Assembly: GCA_028689195.1 (NCBI GenBank)
Contig: JAQTWR010000019.1
Span: forward strand, 1-15,775
Direction: 5' to 3'
DNA: 15,775 nucleotides
Source of the DNA: Anaerolineales bacterium
GTDB taxonomy: Bacteria; Chloroflexota; Anaerolineae; Anaerolineales; Villigracilaceae
The notes under the pieces were generated by a model, which worked only from the letters and a program-made list of their open reading frames with translations, searched no databases and was not told the DNA's origin. How positions within the stretch are numbered: position 1 is the first letter of the stretch; each line of letters starts with the position of its first letter. Position numbers and translations under genes: made by a program. This document shows positions 1 through 6,776 of the stretch, one piece after another.

Positions 1-1
1 G

Positions 2-748
2 CTTCTTTCCCGAAGCCCCAGGCTGGTTTCGTTTACGCACATGTCCAACGTTCTCGGTACGATCAACCCCGCTGCGGATATGATTCGCATGGCGCATGAC
101 GCGGGCGCGATTGTGTTGGTGGACGGCGCGCAATCTGTTCCACATCTCACAGTGGATGTGCGCGCTCTCGACGCGGATTTCTACGCTTTCTCCGCGCATA
201 AGATGTGCGGTCCGACGGGCGTAGGCGCGTTGTATGGAAAGTCTGCGCTGCTGGAATCCATGCCCCCGTTTTTGGGCGGCGGAGACATGATCAAGGAAGT
301 CAAGTTGCGCTTGTTTCGTCCCAATACCTTGCCGCATAAATTCGAGGCGGGAACGCCCGCGATTGCCGAAGCCGTCGGGTTTGGCGCTGCGGTGGATTAT
401 CTTTCCAGTCTCGGCATGGATAACATCGCCGCGCATGAGCGCGAAATTACCGAGTACGCGCCGGAGCGTTTGGAAGAAATTCCGGGCGTAAAAATATTCG
501 GTCCCGCCGCCGACAAGAAGGGCGGAGTCGCCGCGTTCACGTTGGAGGGAGTTCATCCGCACGACGTCGCGCAAATCCTCGATCAAGACGGAATCGCCGT
601 TCGCGCGGGACATCACTGCGCGCAGCCGCTCCATGAAAAATTTGGAATCCCCGCCACCAGCCGCGCTTCGTTTTATATCTACAATACAAAAGACGAAGTG
701 GATTTACTGGCGAATGGAATTTATAAAGTTAAGGAAATGTTTGGGTAG
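2..748 (+). CDS. sufS: Cysteine desulfurase SufS (5'-truncated by window edge)
   Basis: PLP-dependent cysteine desulfurase that takes sulfur from L-cysteine as an enzyme-bound persulfide for Fe-S cluster assembly in the cytosol. The frame is open from base 2, so the internal ATG at 41 is not the start; the residues before it (LVSFTHMSNVLGT) are typical SufS core sequence. Visible landmarks are the PLP-binding lysine in FSAHKMCGPTGVGALYG, the catalytic cysteine in RAGHHCAQP (codon 617-619), and the following ATSRASFYIYNT, all diagnostic of group II SufS/CsdA enzymes. About 248 residues are present of a usual 405-415, so roughly the N-terminal 40 percent lies outside the window. It is followed by sufU and a Rieske ferredoxin on the same strand, which supports SufS rather than CsdA. 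Stop is TAG at 746-748. Confidence 0.95.
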   Translation, partial: LLSRSPRLVSFTHMSNVLGTINPAADMIRMAHDAGAIVLVDGAQSVPHLTVDVRALDADFYAFSAHKMCGPTGVGALYGKSALLESMPPFLGGGDMIKEVKLRLFRPNTLPHKFEAGTPAIAEAVGFGAAVDYLSSLGMDNIAAHEREITEYAPERLEEIPGVKIFGPAADKKGGVAAFTLEGVHPHDVAQILDQDGIAVRAGHHCAQPLHEKFGIPATSRASFYIYNTKDEVDLLANGIYKVKEMFG

Positions 749-856
749 GGCGCGTAATGTATCTAATGTGCATAAGGCGCATGAGGTATCTGATGGAAAA
801 CTTTGGAAACTTCTGAAACATCAAGCGTCTTATACCCCTTGGAGTTTGGAGAACTT

Positions 857-1252
857 ATGGACGACCTGTATCGCGAAGTCATCATCGAGCATTATAAAAA
901 TCCGGCGTATCGCGGCAAACTTGACCCGCATGATATTTCGTTTGCAGATAACAATCCGCTGTGCGGCGACCACATCCAAATTGATTTGCGCGTGGGCGCG
1001 GATGGCGTTGTAACCGACGCGCGTTTTGACGGTCACGGCTGCGCCATCTCGCAAGCCTCTGCGGATTTATTAATTGAATCAATTATCGGCAAATCCATTG
1101 AAGACGTGAAGAAACTCAACAAAGAAGCGCTGCTTGAATTACTCGGCATCGAACTCGGTCCCGTCCGCTTGAAATGCGCGCTGCTTTCGCTAAAAGTTTT
1201 GAAGGCGGGCGTGTACGGTTTGGGCGAAGCCAGCGACGATTTGGTGGAGTAA
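857..1252 (+). CDS. sufU: Fe-S assembly / sulfur-transfer protein SufU
   Basis: SufU is a zinc-dependent partner of SufS that accepts the persulfide sulfur and passes it to the SUF scaffold. The product is 131 residues with C36, D38, C62 and C107, matching the three cysteines and one aspartate that bind zinc and swap with SufS. The segment RFDGHGCAISQASADLL is the family signature, and the insert typical of SufU rather than IscU is present before RLKCALL. I chose ATG 857 because GGAGAA ends 3 bases before it and the protein then begins MDDLYREVIIEHYKNP, the usual SufU N-terminus; the TTG at 803 in the same frame would add 18 non-conserved residues without a ribosome binding site. It lies 108 bp after sufS and 3 bp before the Rieske gene. 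Confidence 0.94.
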   Translation: MDDLYREVIIEHYKNPAYRGKLDPHDISFADNNPLCGDHIQIDLRVGADGVVTDARFDGHGCAISQASADLLIESIIGKSIEDVKKLNKEALLELLGIELGPVRLKCALLSLKVLKAGVYGLGEASDDLVE

Positions 1253-1255
1253 ACG

Positions 1256-1603
1256 ATGTTCAATTATTCCGCGCACGACCCGTCTGACCTTGAGTTTATC
1301 GAAATTGCTTCCGCTTCCGAACTCCCCAGCGGCGAACGACTTTTTGTAGACATCGCCGATATGCCCATTGTGATTTTTAACATCGCGGGACAGCTTTTTG
1401 CAATTGGCGATGTTTGCACGCACGACGACGGTCCGCTGGGCGATGGGGCGCTTGAGGGAAGCCATATCGTTTGCCCCCGTCACGGCGCGGAATTTGACGT
1501 GCGCAGCGGGAAAGCCATGCAGATGCCCGCCGCAATTGATATACCCGCGTATCCCGTTCAAATACGCGAGGGAAAAATATTTGTGGGGATTCCGAAAGAA
1601 TAA
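1256..1603 (+). CDS. Small Rieske [2Fe-2S] ferredoxin
   Basis: A 115-residue single-domain Rieske protein of the soluble ferredoxin type found in non-heme dioxygenase systems and often next to suf genes. The cluster ligands are visible: C54-x-H56 (VCTHDDGPLGDG) and C73-x-x-H76 (VCPRHGAEFDVRSG). There is no membrane anchor or signal peptide, so it should be cytosolic. The start ATG is 3 bases after the sufU stop, with GGAG overlapping the end of sufU, so the two are probably translationally coupled. No oxygenase alpha subunit is near, so a role as electron carrier or repair partner in Fe-S assembly is inferred from context only. It converges with the small gene at 1606-1857, leaving 2 bases between the stop codons. 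Confidence 0.9.
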   Translation: MFNYSAHDPSDLEFIEIASASELPSGERLFVDIADMPIVIFNIAGQLFAIGDVCTHDDGPLGDGALEGSHIVCPRHGAEFDVRSGKAMQMPAAIDIPAYPVQIREGKIFVGIPKE

Positions 1604-1605
1604 AA

Positions 1606-1857
1606 TTACTTCAATGATGGATGAACCATATCGGCGGGATACCATGTCCCGTTGATGAAAAGTTCGCAGCCGTCTCCCCATCCTTGAGGATTCCATCTCC
1701 ACTGCATTGGCGGGGTAAACCTTTGGGATGATTGATAACACGCGGATTTTTTCGCTTCAATGTACGGGGCTACCACACAAACAAGTATCCCGATGATTAT
1801 TAGCATAATCGCGGCAATGAAAATTATTGCGCGCCATTCTTTGAGAAAGTCAATCAT
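1606..1857 (-). CDS. Small single-span membrane protein, unknown function
   Basis: An 83-residue product with one clear transmembrane segment (about residues 9-31, AIIFIAAIMLIIIGILVCVV) after a short charged N-terminus, followed by an extracytoplasmic-looking tail rich in tryptophan and containing two cysteines (ACYQ and GDGCEL) that could form a disulfide. I recognise no family. The start ATG at 1857 has only a weak purine stretch (AGAAAG) in front. It lies just after the terminator of the oxidoreductase operon, 13 bases past the hairpin, so it depends either on read-through or on its own weak promoter. Its stop nearly touches the stop of the convergent Rieske gene. Composition looks coding, but it could be a fast-evolving orphan. 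Confidence 0.6.
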   Translation of the reverse strand: MIDFLKEWRAIIFIAAIMLIIIGILVCVVAPYIEAKKSACYQSSQRFTPPMQWRWNPQGWGDGCELFINGTWYPADMVHPSLK

Positions 1858-1870
1858 TTTTTCTTTCTAA

Positions 1871-1896
1871 AAAGCCCGCCTATAAAAGCGGGCTTT
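1871..1896 (-). terminator. Rho-independent terminator of the 2-oxoacid oxidoreductase operon
   Basis: Perfect 9-bp stem (AAAGCCCGC at 1871-1879 with GCGGGCTTT at 1888-1896) and an 8-base loop. Read on the minus strand it lies 8 bases after the gamma-subunit stop and runs into a T-rich stretch, as expected for an intrinsic terminator. Confidence 0.85.
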
Positions 1897-1904
1897 ACCG
1901 ATTT

Positions 1905-2465
1905 TTATGCTGGAACCTTGTCCCATTCGCGCTGCGCGTATCCATATCCCCGCGCCAGAGCTTCATAATTTTTTGGCAACAAGTGTTTATGTCTTACGGG
2001 TAAATGATTTCCGAGCGCCTTCTCAATGTCTTTCAATGTGACTTCATGCAGGGCGCTCAGCAATGCGCCGACCGCGACCATATTCATTAATTTCTTGTCG
2101 CCGATTTCTTCCGCGATTTCGTTGCAGGGAATCATCAAGACGTGAATATCTTCGCGCTGCGCGGCGCGGTCTACCATAGACTGATTCACAATCAACGTTC
2201 CGCCAGCTTGCATCAGCGGCTCATACTTATCAAAGGAGGGCAGGTTGAGCGCAATGACCAGCGGGGGATTCTTCACGAGCGGCGAGCCGATTTCATGGTC
2301 GGCAATGACTACCGTGCAGTTTGCTGTTCCGCCGCGCATTTCGGGACCGTAGGATGGAATCCATGTCACTTGTTTGCCCGTGTCCATCGCGGCATACGCG
2401 AGGACTTGCCCGCCAAACAAAACGCCTTGTCCGCCAAAACCTGAGATGATGACTTCTTTTTGCAT
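1905..2465 (-). CDS. 2-oxoacid:ferredoxin oxidoreductase, gamma subunit
   Basis: A 186-residue gamma subunit of the pyruvate/2-ketoisovalerate ferredoxin oxidoreductase family, which oxidatively decarboxylates 2-oxoacids to acyl-CoA and reduces ferredoxin. The N-terminus [15 protein letters not shown] carries the conserved GFGGQGV loop, followed by [19 protein letters not shown], the second family signature. Length matches stand-alone gamma subunits (about 180-190). The start has GAGGAAAA 4-5 bases upstream and is the only plausible one. It is the last gene of a minus-strand operon delta-alpha-beta-gamma, 71 bp after beta, and is followed by a terminator. The substrate cannot be read from this subunit; the alpha subunit points to branched-chain 2-oxoacids. 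Confidence 0.92.
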   Translation of the reverse strand: MQKEVIISGFGGQGVLFGGQVLAYAAMDTGKQVTWIPSYGPEMRGGTANCTVVIADHEIGSPLVKNPPLVIALNLPSFDKYEPLMQAGGTLIVNQSMVDRAAQREDIHVLMIPCNEIAEEIGDKKLMNMVAVGALLSALHEVTLKDIEKALGNHLPVRHKHLLPKNYEALARGYGYAQREWDKVPA

Positions 2466-2536
2466 GTGTTTTCCTCTTTTTTTTTAAGCGCAAAGGACAC
2501 AAAAGGAATTTGAACTCATCCTTCATCCTTCATAAT

Positions 2537-3304
2537 TCATACTTTGATTTGCTTTATCGCTTCGCTGACTTTGTAATCGCCGAGCGGATATGCGGGGATC
2601 ATGTGTTCTTCTACAAACTTCAACGAATTGACGGGCGTCATGCCCCAGTTGGTGGGGCAACTGGAAAGCAACTCGACCAGCGAAAAGCCAAGTCCGCGCG
2701 CCTGCGTTTCAAACGCGGTGCGGATCGCTTTCTTTGCAAGGCGGATATTTTTGGGGTCATGCAACGAACGACGCACGCAGTATCCAACGCCGTCTAATGT
2801 TGAAAGCATTTCAGCGACTTTGATCGGATAGCCTTGCGTTTCCACATCGCGTCCATTGACAGACGACGTGGTCTTCATGCCGGGCAAAGTGGTCGGCGCC
2901 ATTTGTCCGCCGGTCATCCCAAAATTCGCGTTGTTGATAAAAATCACGGTCAGGTTTTCTCCGCGCGCCGCAGCGTGGACAATTTCGCCCATGCCGATAG
3001 ACGCGAGGTCGCCATCGCCTTGATAGGTGAAGACAATTCGGTCGGGCATTACGCGCTTGATTCCGGTCGCCATAGCGGGCGCGCGTCCGTGCGGCGCTTC
3101 GACAAAATCGGTGTCGAAGTAGTTGTAGGCAAAAACGGAACATCCGACCGGCGCGACGCCAATTGTTTTTTCGACGATGTTCATCTCTTGTAAAACTTCC
3201 GCGATCAAATGATGCGCCACGCCATGCGTGCAGCCGGGGCAATAATGCGTGGGCGTATCGGTAAAGGCTTCGGGTCTTTCGTAGACTAAATTTTCAATTG
3301 CCAT
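2537..3304 (-). CDS. 2-oxoacid:ferredoxin oxidoreductase, beta (TPP-binding) subunit
   Basis: A 255-residue catalytic beta subunit binding thiamine pyrophosphate and a [4Fe-4S] cluster. Visible are YCPGCTHG (C22, C25) and APVGCSVF (C55), cluster cysteines, and the TPP motif GDGDLASIG (96-104) with [12 protein letters not shown] (123-133). I place the start at ATG 3304, with AAGGA about 6 bases upstream and the standard N-terminus [14 protein letters not shown]. The frame stays open to 3421, but that extension is merely the translation of a dispersed palindromic repeat, a frequent annotation error. It sits between alpha and gamma and must assemble with both. Relatives annotated as VOR or KOR beta subunits share the motif order; the exact 2-oxoacid is inferred from the neighbouring VorB-like alpha subunit. 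Confidence 0.93.
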   Translation of the reverse strand: MAIENLVYERPEAFTDTPTHYCPGCTHGVAHHLIAEVLQEMNIVEKTIGVAPVGCSVFAYNYFDTDFVEAPHGRAPAMATGIKRVMPDRIVFTYQGDGDLASIGMGEIVHAAARGENLTVIFINNANFGMTGGQMAPTTLPGMKTTSSVNGRDVETQGYPIKVAEMLSTLDGVGYCVRRSLHDPKNIRLAKKAIRTAFETQARGLGFSLVELLSSCPTNWGMTPVNSLKFVEEHMIPAYPLGDYKVSEAIKQIKV

Positions 3305-3317
3305 ATTTTTTCCTTCT

Positions 3318-3396
3318 GTCATTGCGAGGAGCGCTCTTGTTCTTAGCGACGAAGCAATCTCATATTCGGTGATTGCTTGGCTTCGCTCGAAATGAC
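3318..3396. repeat. Dispersed palindromic repeat (REP-like) in the operon gap
   Basis: The 79-bp segment starts GTCATTGCGAG and ends CTCGAAATGAC, inverted arms with one mismatch. Inside them a second inverted pair, AAGCAATC (3352-3359) and GATTGCTT (3371-3378), forms a cruciform-like fold. The same GTCATTGCGAG...GAAGCAATC consensus is a known multicopy intergenic repeat in various bacterial genomes. It fills almost the whole 94-bp gap between the alpha and beta genes, so it is transcribed within the operon. Confidence 0.8.
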
Positions 3397-3398
3397 GA

Positions 3399-4511
3399 TT
3401 AGATGCGCGCCATGCGATCAAGCCACGCGTCGCGCGGATTTGCGTCCACGCTGAGTTTACTCGCCGTCATGCGTTTGATTTCATTCAAGATTTCGTCGGG
3501 GAAGGGAACTACGCCGCCCATGCGCCCGTAGAACTCAACTGGCACGCGATTCCTGACCGACAGGCGAACGTCTTCCAGCATTTGCCCCGAGTTCATTTCG
3601 GTGACGAGGAACGCGCCGACGCGCCCCGCGAGTTCGTCAATAATCTTGTGCGGGAACGGGCTGACCGTGATGGGTCGCAGCAGCCCGACTTTGATTCCTT
3701 CTGCGCGAGCTTCGCGTACCGCAGAGAGCGCTACGCGCCCCGCGGTTCCAAATCCGATAACGACGATTTCCGCGTCGTCGAGGAAGTATTCTTTGTAACG
3801 GACTTCGTTCTCTTGAATGGCGCGCCAGCGATGCAGCAATCGAAGATTCATCTTCTCTTCTTCGATAGGATCAAGATAGATGGAAGAAAGGACGCGCCGC
3901 TCGCGCTTGCCCATTTTTCCGTCGGTCGCCCAATCCCAATTCGCGCGTTGGATCGGTTTCATTTCGGGCATTTCGGCGGGTTCCATCATTTGCCCCACAG
4001 GACCGTCGAGGATGAGCATACAGATTGCGCGATATTTTTCCGCGAGGTCGAAGGATAGTACCGTCAAGTCGATGGCTTCCTGCACAGACGCGGGCGCGAG
4101 GACGATGGGTTGGTAGTCGCCGTGTCCGCCGCCGTGAACGGCTTGATTGTAGTCGCCTTGCGCAGGCGCGATGTTTCCAAGCCCGGGTCCGCCGCGCATC
4201 ACGTTGACGAGAACCGCGGGAACTTCCGTCCCTGCGATGTATGAAATGCCTTCCATCATCAAACTTACGCCGGGAGACGATGATGAAGACATGACGCGCA
4301 CGCCCGTGCATGCCGCGCCATAAACCATGTTGATTGCGCCGAGTTCGGATTCAGCCTGCACGAATGTGCGTCCGAGTTCGGGCATACGGCGCGAAAGATA
4401 TTCGAGCACTTCCGTTTGCGGAGTGATGGGGTATCCGAAGTAGGCTTCGAGCCCGGCGCGGACTGCGGCTTCGGCTATCGCTTCATTCCCTTTCCATAAT
4501 TCTTTTGGCAT
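3399..4511 (-). CDS. vorB: 2-oxoacid:ferredoxin oxidoreductase, alpha subunit (VorB type)
   Basis: A 370-residue alpha subunit. The N-terminal pyrimidine-binding domain begins [20 protein letters not shown] and carries [10 protein letters not shown], then [20 protein letters not shown] and [19 protein letters not shown], which closely follow the 3-methyl-2-oxobutanoate (ketoisovalerate) dehydrogenase subunit VorB rather than the KorA or PorA patterns. The C-terminal domain II (about 245-345) contains [16 protein letters not shown] and [11 protein letters not shown], the CoA-side domain of this family. The start ATG 4511 has GGAG 7 bases upstream and lies 11 bp after the delta-subunit stop. 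VorB enzymes act in branched-chain amino acid fermentation or reverse in synthesis; the physiological direction cannot be read here. Confidence 0.93.
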   Translation of the reverse strand: MPKELWKGNEAIAEAAVRAGLEAYFGYPITPQTEVLEYLSRRMPELGRTFVQAESELGAINMVYGAACTGVRVMSSSSSPGVSLMMEGISYIAGTEVPAVLVNVMRGGPGLGNIAPAQGDYNQAVHGGGHGDYQPIVLAPASVQEAIDLTVLSFDLAEKYRAICMLILDGPVGQMMEPAEMPEMKPIQRANWDWATDGKMGKRERRVLSSIYLDPIEEEKMNLRLLHRWRAIQENEVRYKEYFLDDAEIVVIGFGTAGRVALSAVREARAEGIKVGLLRPITVSPFPHKIIDELAGRVGAFLVTEMNSGQMLEDVRLSVRNRVPVEFYGRMGGVVPFPDEILNEIKRMTASKLSVDANPRDAWLDRMARI

Positions 4512-4522
4512 TTATTTCTCCG

Positions 4523-4768
4523 TTACGCCGCAACGGGCGCGGCATGTTTTGTCACTTCGCGATAAACCGTGATTGCGGCGTCGGGACAAACTAACGCGCA
4601 AATAGCACACCCCGTGCAACCGTCTTTGAACGTGTGCGCGGGGTGGTAGCCCTTATGGGTAAGGTGTGACATGTTCAATTCCATCACACCTTGCGGACAG
4701 GCGTTGATGCAAAGTTCGCATCCTTTGCAATATGTATCGCTCACTTCGATCCAACCTTTTGCTGCCAT
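4523..4768 (-). CDS. 2-oxoacid:ferredoxin oxidoreductase, delta (ferredoxin-like) subunit
   Basis: An 81-residue 2x[4Fe-4S] ferredoxin subunit that carries electrons from the TPP site to soluble ferredoxin. Two complete cluster motifs are seen: CKGCELCINACP and CTGCAICALVCP, each C-x2-C-x2-C-x3-C-P. AGGAG lies about 6 bases before ATG 4768. As first gene of the delta-alpha-beta-gamma operon it gives the gene order typical of VOR-type enzymes. The 31-base hairpin at 4790-4820 lies in its leader. The Ala/Val-rich tail after the second cluster is ordinary. Confidence 0.94.
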   Translation of the reverse strand: MAAKGWIEVSDTYCKGCELCINACPQGVMELNMSHLTHKGYHPAHTFKDGCTGCAICALVCPDAAITVYREVTKHAAPVAA

Positions 4769-4789
4769 TGAATCTCCTTTTGTTTATTA

Positions 4790-4820
4790 GACCCTAAAGG
4801 TTTTGAGAACCTTTAGGGTC
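4790..4820 (+). terminator. Strong hairpin, terminator-like on the plus strand
   Basis: Perfect 13-bp stem GACCCTAAAGGTT (4790-4802) / AACCTTTAGGGTC (4808-4820), 5-base loop, followed on the plus strand by TTTTA. Plus-strand polarity fits an intrinsic terminator, but no firm plus-strand gene precedes it. On the minus strand it forms a leader hairpin 21 bases before the delta-subunit start and lacks a U tract there. Confidence 0.6.
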
Positions 4821-4844
4821 TTTTATGTGCGCGGGAAGTATGAA

Positions 4845-5156
4845 TTAATAAATGAGATACTCCGCCTCTTTGATTATGTCCGTTTCGGCAAAATGCCGAT
4901 AGTGCCAAGCGTCATATCGCGAACTGTCAAACATCATTCGTTTCAAGCGCTTTTCCATGCGTAAATTATTTTTCAATCCTCGCCCCGGCTGTGATTGACG
5001 CAGTTGGGCTTTACCTGCCAAGTCGGAAGGGTGTCCGTAGTAAGTTTTTTTGAGATAAACAAATAAATCACGTTTTGCAACCATCGTCCCAACCGTGGAG
5101 AAATACCCCGTCTGGATTCTCGTTGCGGGCTGGCTATTGGTCTTTTTCAATGTCAT
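4845..5156 (-). CDS. Hypothetical protein, doubtful
   Basis: An open frame of 103 codons, very basic, with no recognised domain, signal or membrane segment. Candidate starts are ATG 5156 (GGAG 15 bases away, too far) and ATG 5084 (no ribosome binding site, 79 residues, beginning MVAKRDLFVYLKKTYYGHPSD). Composition of the 3' two thirds is AT-richer than neighbouring genes. The part 5095-5156 lies opposite a plus-strand frame encoding a convincing transmembrane helix, so if real the shorter form is more likely. It sits between the operon leader and the hydrolase gene, on the same strand as both. It could be a gene remnant; no function can be proposed. Confidence 0.35.
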   Translation of the reverse strand: MTLKKTNSQPATRIQTGYFSTVGTMVAKRDLFVYLKKTYYGHPSDLAGKAQLRQSQPGRGLKNNLRMEKRLKRMMFDSSRYDAWHYRHFAETDIIKEAEYLIY

Positions 5157-5190
5157 CGGATTGCTGTTCTTCTCCAGCCTCTTTCCCTAG
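5095..5190 (+). CDS. Possible 31-residue single-TM microprotein or gene remnant
   Basis: The plus-strand frame open from 5059 to TAG 5190 contains KYPVWILVAGWLLVFFNVIG followed by LLFFSSLFP, a near-perfect transmembrane helix with G/C-rich third codon positions like the host genes. The only ordinary start is GTG 5095, with no ribosome binding site, so it may instead be the 3' tail of a decayed gene (an in-frame TAA lies at 5056-5058). Its TAG shares the CTAG tetramer with the stop of the convergent hydrolase gene, a tight arrangement that favours a once-functional gene. Confidence 0.25.
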   Translation: MEKYPVWILVAGWLLVFFNVIGLLFFSSLFP

Positions 5191-6056
5191 TCAATATCTC
5201 GAATTGCCTCCGCTAACTCGACTGGATTTTCTTCGGGAATGAAATGTCCCGAATTTGGGAAGCGAATCACTCTGGCTTTGGGAAAAGCCCTGATCCATGT
5301 TTGCAATTCCTTTTCGCGGAAGGCGATATCCTTCGCGCCCCAAGCGATAATTTTTACTTTATCTTTTAGCGCGTCGCGTTGATTCCACAGCGATTTCAAC
5401 CAGTCGGAAGCGCCCACAACCTGCGCGGGGAAAACCCAGTTACCTTTACGGTCTTCAGGGTTTGGAAATTGGTTGAGATAGTGTTTATGAATGTGCGGCG
5501 TGAGTTTGGACTTATCTCCAAACGCCATACGTACCACGGTTTGGGCAAAGAAGTTTTTTGTGCGAATCAGCCAGCGTCCAATGGGACCGCCTACAAAAGA
5601 ACTGTAACCGACATAATACCAATCGTCTTTTACCGACCATAACCATGTGTTTGTTATGACAATGGATTTTATTTTTTCGGGGCGACGTATCGCGTAGGAT
5701 AAACCGATCGGGCCGCCCCAATCGCCGACAACCATTGTGATATTTTTCAAATCCAGAGATTCTAATAACGCTTCGAGATTCTTGGCTTGTTCCTGCGGAA
5801 GATAGGAATAGTCAAATGGTTTATCGGACAAGCCAAACCCAATATGATCTACCGCGATGCAGCGATAATTTCCCGAAAGCGATTTGATCATCTCGCGCGC
5901 TTCAAACGACCATGAAGGATTCCCCGGCACAAAAATAACCGGGTCGCCCGAGCCTTCATCCACGTAATGCATATTTCCCTGCGGCGTCGTGAAATAATGA
6001 GATTCAAAGGGATATTCTTTTTCGTCCAGCCAATCTGGTTTTGTTTTGTTGTTCAT
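5187..6056 (-). CDS. Haloalkane-dehalogenase-like alpha/beta hydrolase
   Basis: A 289-residue alpha/beta hydrolase with the residues expected of haloalkane dehalogenases. The nucleophile elbow VVGDWGGPIG places D112 as nucleophile and W113 as a halide-stabilising residue; PGNPSWS supplies N46, the second halide ligand in many family members. The acid is probably D243 in IIAWGAKDIAF and the base H271 in SGHFIPEENP. An acid after the late beta strand is the type I/III layout. I chose ATG 6056 because AGGAG (6061-6065) is 4 bases upstream and overlaps the stop of the MarR gene; the upstream ATG at 6077 lies inside that gene. It is thus coupled to the regulator. Related folds include fluoroacetate dehalogenases and epoxide hydrolases, so the true substrate is open. 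No signal peptide is seen. Confidence 0.85.
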   Translation of the reverse strand: MNNKTKPDWLDEKEYPFESHYFTTPQGNMHYVDEGSGDPVIFVPGNPSWSFEAREMIKSLSGNYRCIAVDHIGFGLSDKPFDYSYLPQEQAKNLEALLESLDLKNITMVVGDWGGPIGLSYAIRRPEKIKSIVITNTWLWSVKDDWYYVGYSSFVGGPIGRWLIRTKNFFAQTVVRMAFGDKSKLTPHIHKHYLNQFPNPEDRKGNWVFPAQVVGASDWLKSLWNQRDALKDKVKIIAWGAKDIAFREKELQTWIRAFPKARVIRFPNSGHFIPEENPVELAEAIRDID

Positions 6057-6063
6057 GGTTCTC

Positions 6064-6528
6064 CTAATTTTCCTCAATAATCATCGAAATTTGATGAAGC
6101 CCGCGCATAATTTGATCCCAATTATCAGCGCCGAGACTATCTACGATACGCGACTGCGCTTTTTGCCAATAGGGGAGCGCGCGCTCCAGCGCGGATATTC
6201 CCTTTGGCGCGATCTTGATTAGGCGGATGCGGCGGTCGCTGCCTGCGGATACTTCGATCAATCCCATCTTCAGGAGCGGACTTAAATTGCGGGTTAGGGT
6301 TGTGCGATCCGTCGCTAACATAGATGCCAAATCCTGCATAAGCGCTTCGCCCATCATGGATAATGCGCTAAGCAGAGAATACTGTGTGGATCGAAGACCG
6401 GCGGGCGCCAGCGCTTTGTCATAATATTGCGTTATGAGGCGGGTCGCGCGGCGGGTGTTGAAGCCAACGCATGGAACTGTCTGGCGGACAAATTCATAAA
6501 GGTCTTTTTTGGGCGCTTTTTTCAACAT
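6064..6528 (-). CDS. MarR-family winged-helix regulator
   Basis: A 154-residue MarR protein: helical dimerisation ends around a winged helix, with ALMQDLASMLATDRTTLTRNL as the HTH (recognition helix DRTTLTRNL) and SAGSDRRIRLIKIAPKG as the wing with its conserved DRR. MarR dimers bind palindromes and respond to small aromatic or toxic ligands. I place the start at ATG 6528, not ATG 6549. The latter lies between the -35 and -10 boxes of a strong promoter, so it cannot be on the transcript. With ATG 6528 the mRNA begins at or within a couple of bases of the start codon. The gene overlaps the ribosome binding site of the hydrolase gene, so the regulator probably controls itself and that enzyme. 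The ligand is unknown. Confidence 0.88.
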   Translation of the reverse strand: MLKKAPKKDLYEFVRQTVPCVGFNTRRATRLITQYYDKALAPAGLRSTQYSLLSALSMMGEALMQDLASMLATDRTTLTRNLSPLLKMGLIEVSAGSDRRIRLIKIAPKGISALERALPYWQKAQSRIVDSLGADNWDQIMRGLHQISMIIEEN

Positions 6529-6533
6529 AATAG

Positions 6534-6565
6534 GTGTATATACACTCATTATCGAAATTTGTCAA
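6534..6565 (-). promoter_or_regulatory. Promoter and operator of the marR-hydrolase operon
   Basis: On the minus strand TTGACA (6565-6560), a 17-base spacer (6559-6543) and TATATA (6542-6537) form a near-consensus sigma-70 promoter. The -10 box lies in the middle of the perfect 12-bp palindrome GTGTATATACAC (6534-6545), a natural MarR operator. Only 8 bases separate the -10 box from ATG 6528, implying a leaderless transcript. Boxes and palindrome are read directly; binding by the encoded MarR is inference. Confidence 0.75.
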
Positions 6566-6617
6566 TCACAATTGCTTTTCCAAAAACTTGTTCAATGCCG
6601 ATTAACTGTTAAAAATC

Positions 6618-6643
6618 AAGCGCCCAGATTTTTCTGGACGCTT
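6618..6643 (-). terminator. Intrinsic terminator, probably of the tRNA-Pro transcript
   Basis: Stem of 10 bp with one mismatch (AAGCGCCCAG 6618-6627 / CTGGACGCTT 6634-6643) and a 6-base loop. On the minus strand it is followed by GATTTTTAAC. It lies about 90 bases beyond the 3' end of the tRNA remnant, so it was probably the terminator of the intact tRNA gene. Confidence 0.65.
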
Positions 6644-6651
6644 GTGGAATG

Positions 6652-6704
6652 GAAAACCATGTGTTCATTTTCTCTTTTGATAAAAAAATGAACACATGGT
6701 TTTC
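6652..6704. repeat. 20-bp perfect inverted repeat at the integration site
   Basis: Arms 6652-6671 and 6685-6704 are perfect 20-bp inverted copies around a 13-base spacer, each containing CACATGGTTTT or its complement. It lies on the host side of the tRNA remnant. It lacks a U tract on either strand, so a protein-binding or recombination role is as likely as termination. Confidence 0.8.
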
Positions 6705-6729
6705 GTACGGCGTTAGCCGTGTAAACTTG

Positions 6730-6776
6730 TCGGGGTGGAGCGATTTGAACGCTCGACCTCACGGACCCGAACCGTG
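6730..6776 (-). tRNA. tRNA-Pro (CGG) 3' half only: left attachment site of the prophage
   Basis: Read on the minus strand: anticodon stem CACGG, loop TTCGGGT (anticodon CGG), stem CCGTG, variable AGGTC, T stem GAGCG, loop TTCAAAT, stem CGCTC, then CACCCCG and discriminator A at 6730. CCA is not encoded. Upstream of the anticodon stem no D arm and no CGGGGTG acceptor strand can be found within 60 bases, so the gene is cut at the 5' edge of the anticodon stem. Tyrosine recombinases commonly use the 3' half of tRNA genes; the element supplies a copy that restores the tRNA at its other end. The integrase begins 110 bases away, pointing toward this site. The remnant itself cannot make a tRNA. Confidence 0.85.

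Noticed and set aside
3305..3421. N-terminal extension of the TPP subunit
   Set aside because: It is the translation of the dispersed repeat; a good ribosome binding site and the conserved N-terminus begin at 3304.
6064..6549. MarR start at ATG 6549
   Set aside because: The codon lies in the spacer between the -35 and -10 boxes, upstream of the predicted transcript start.
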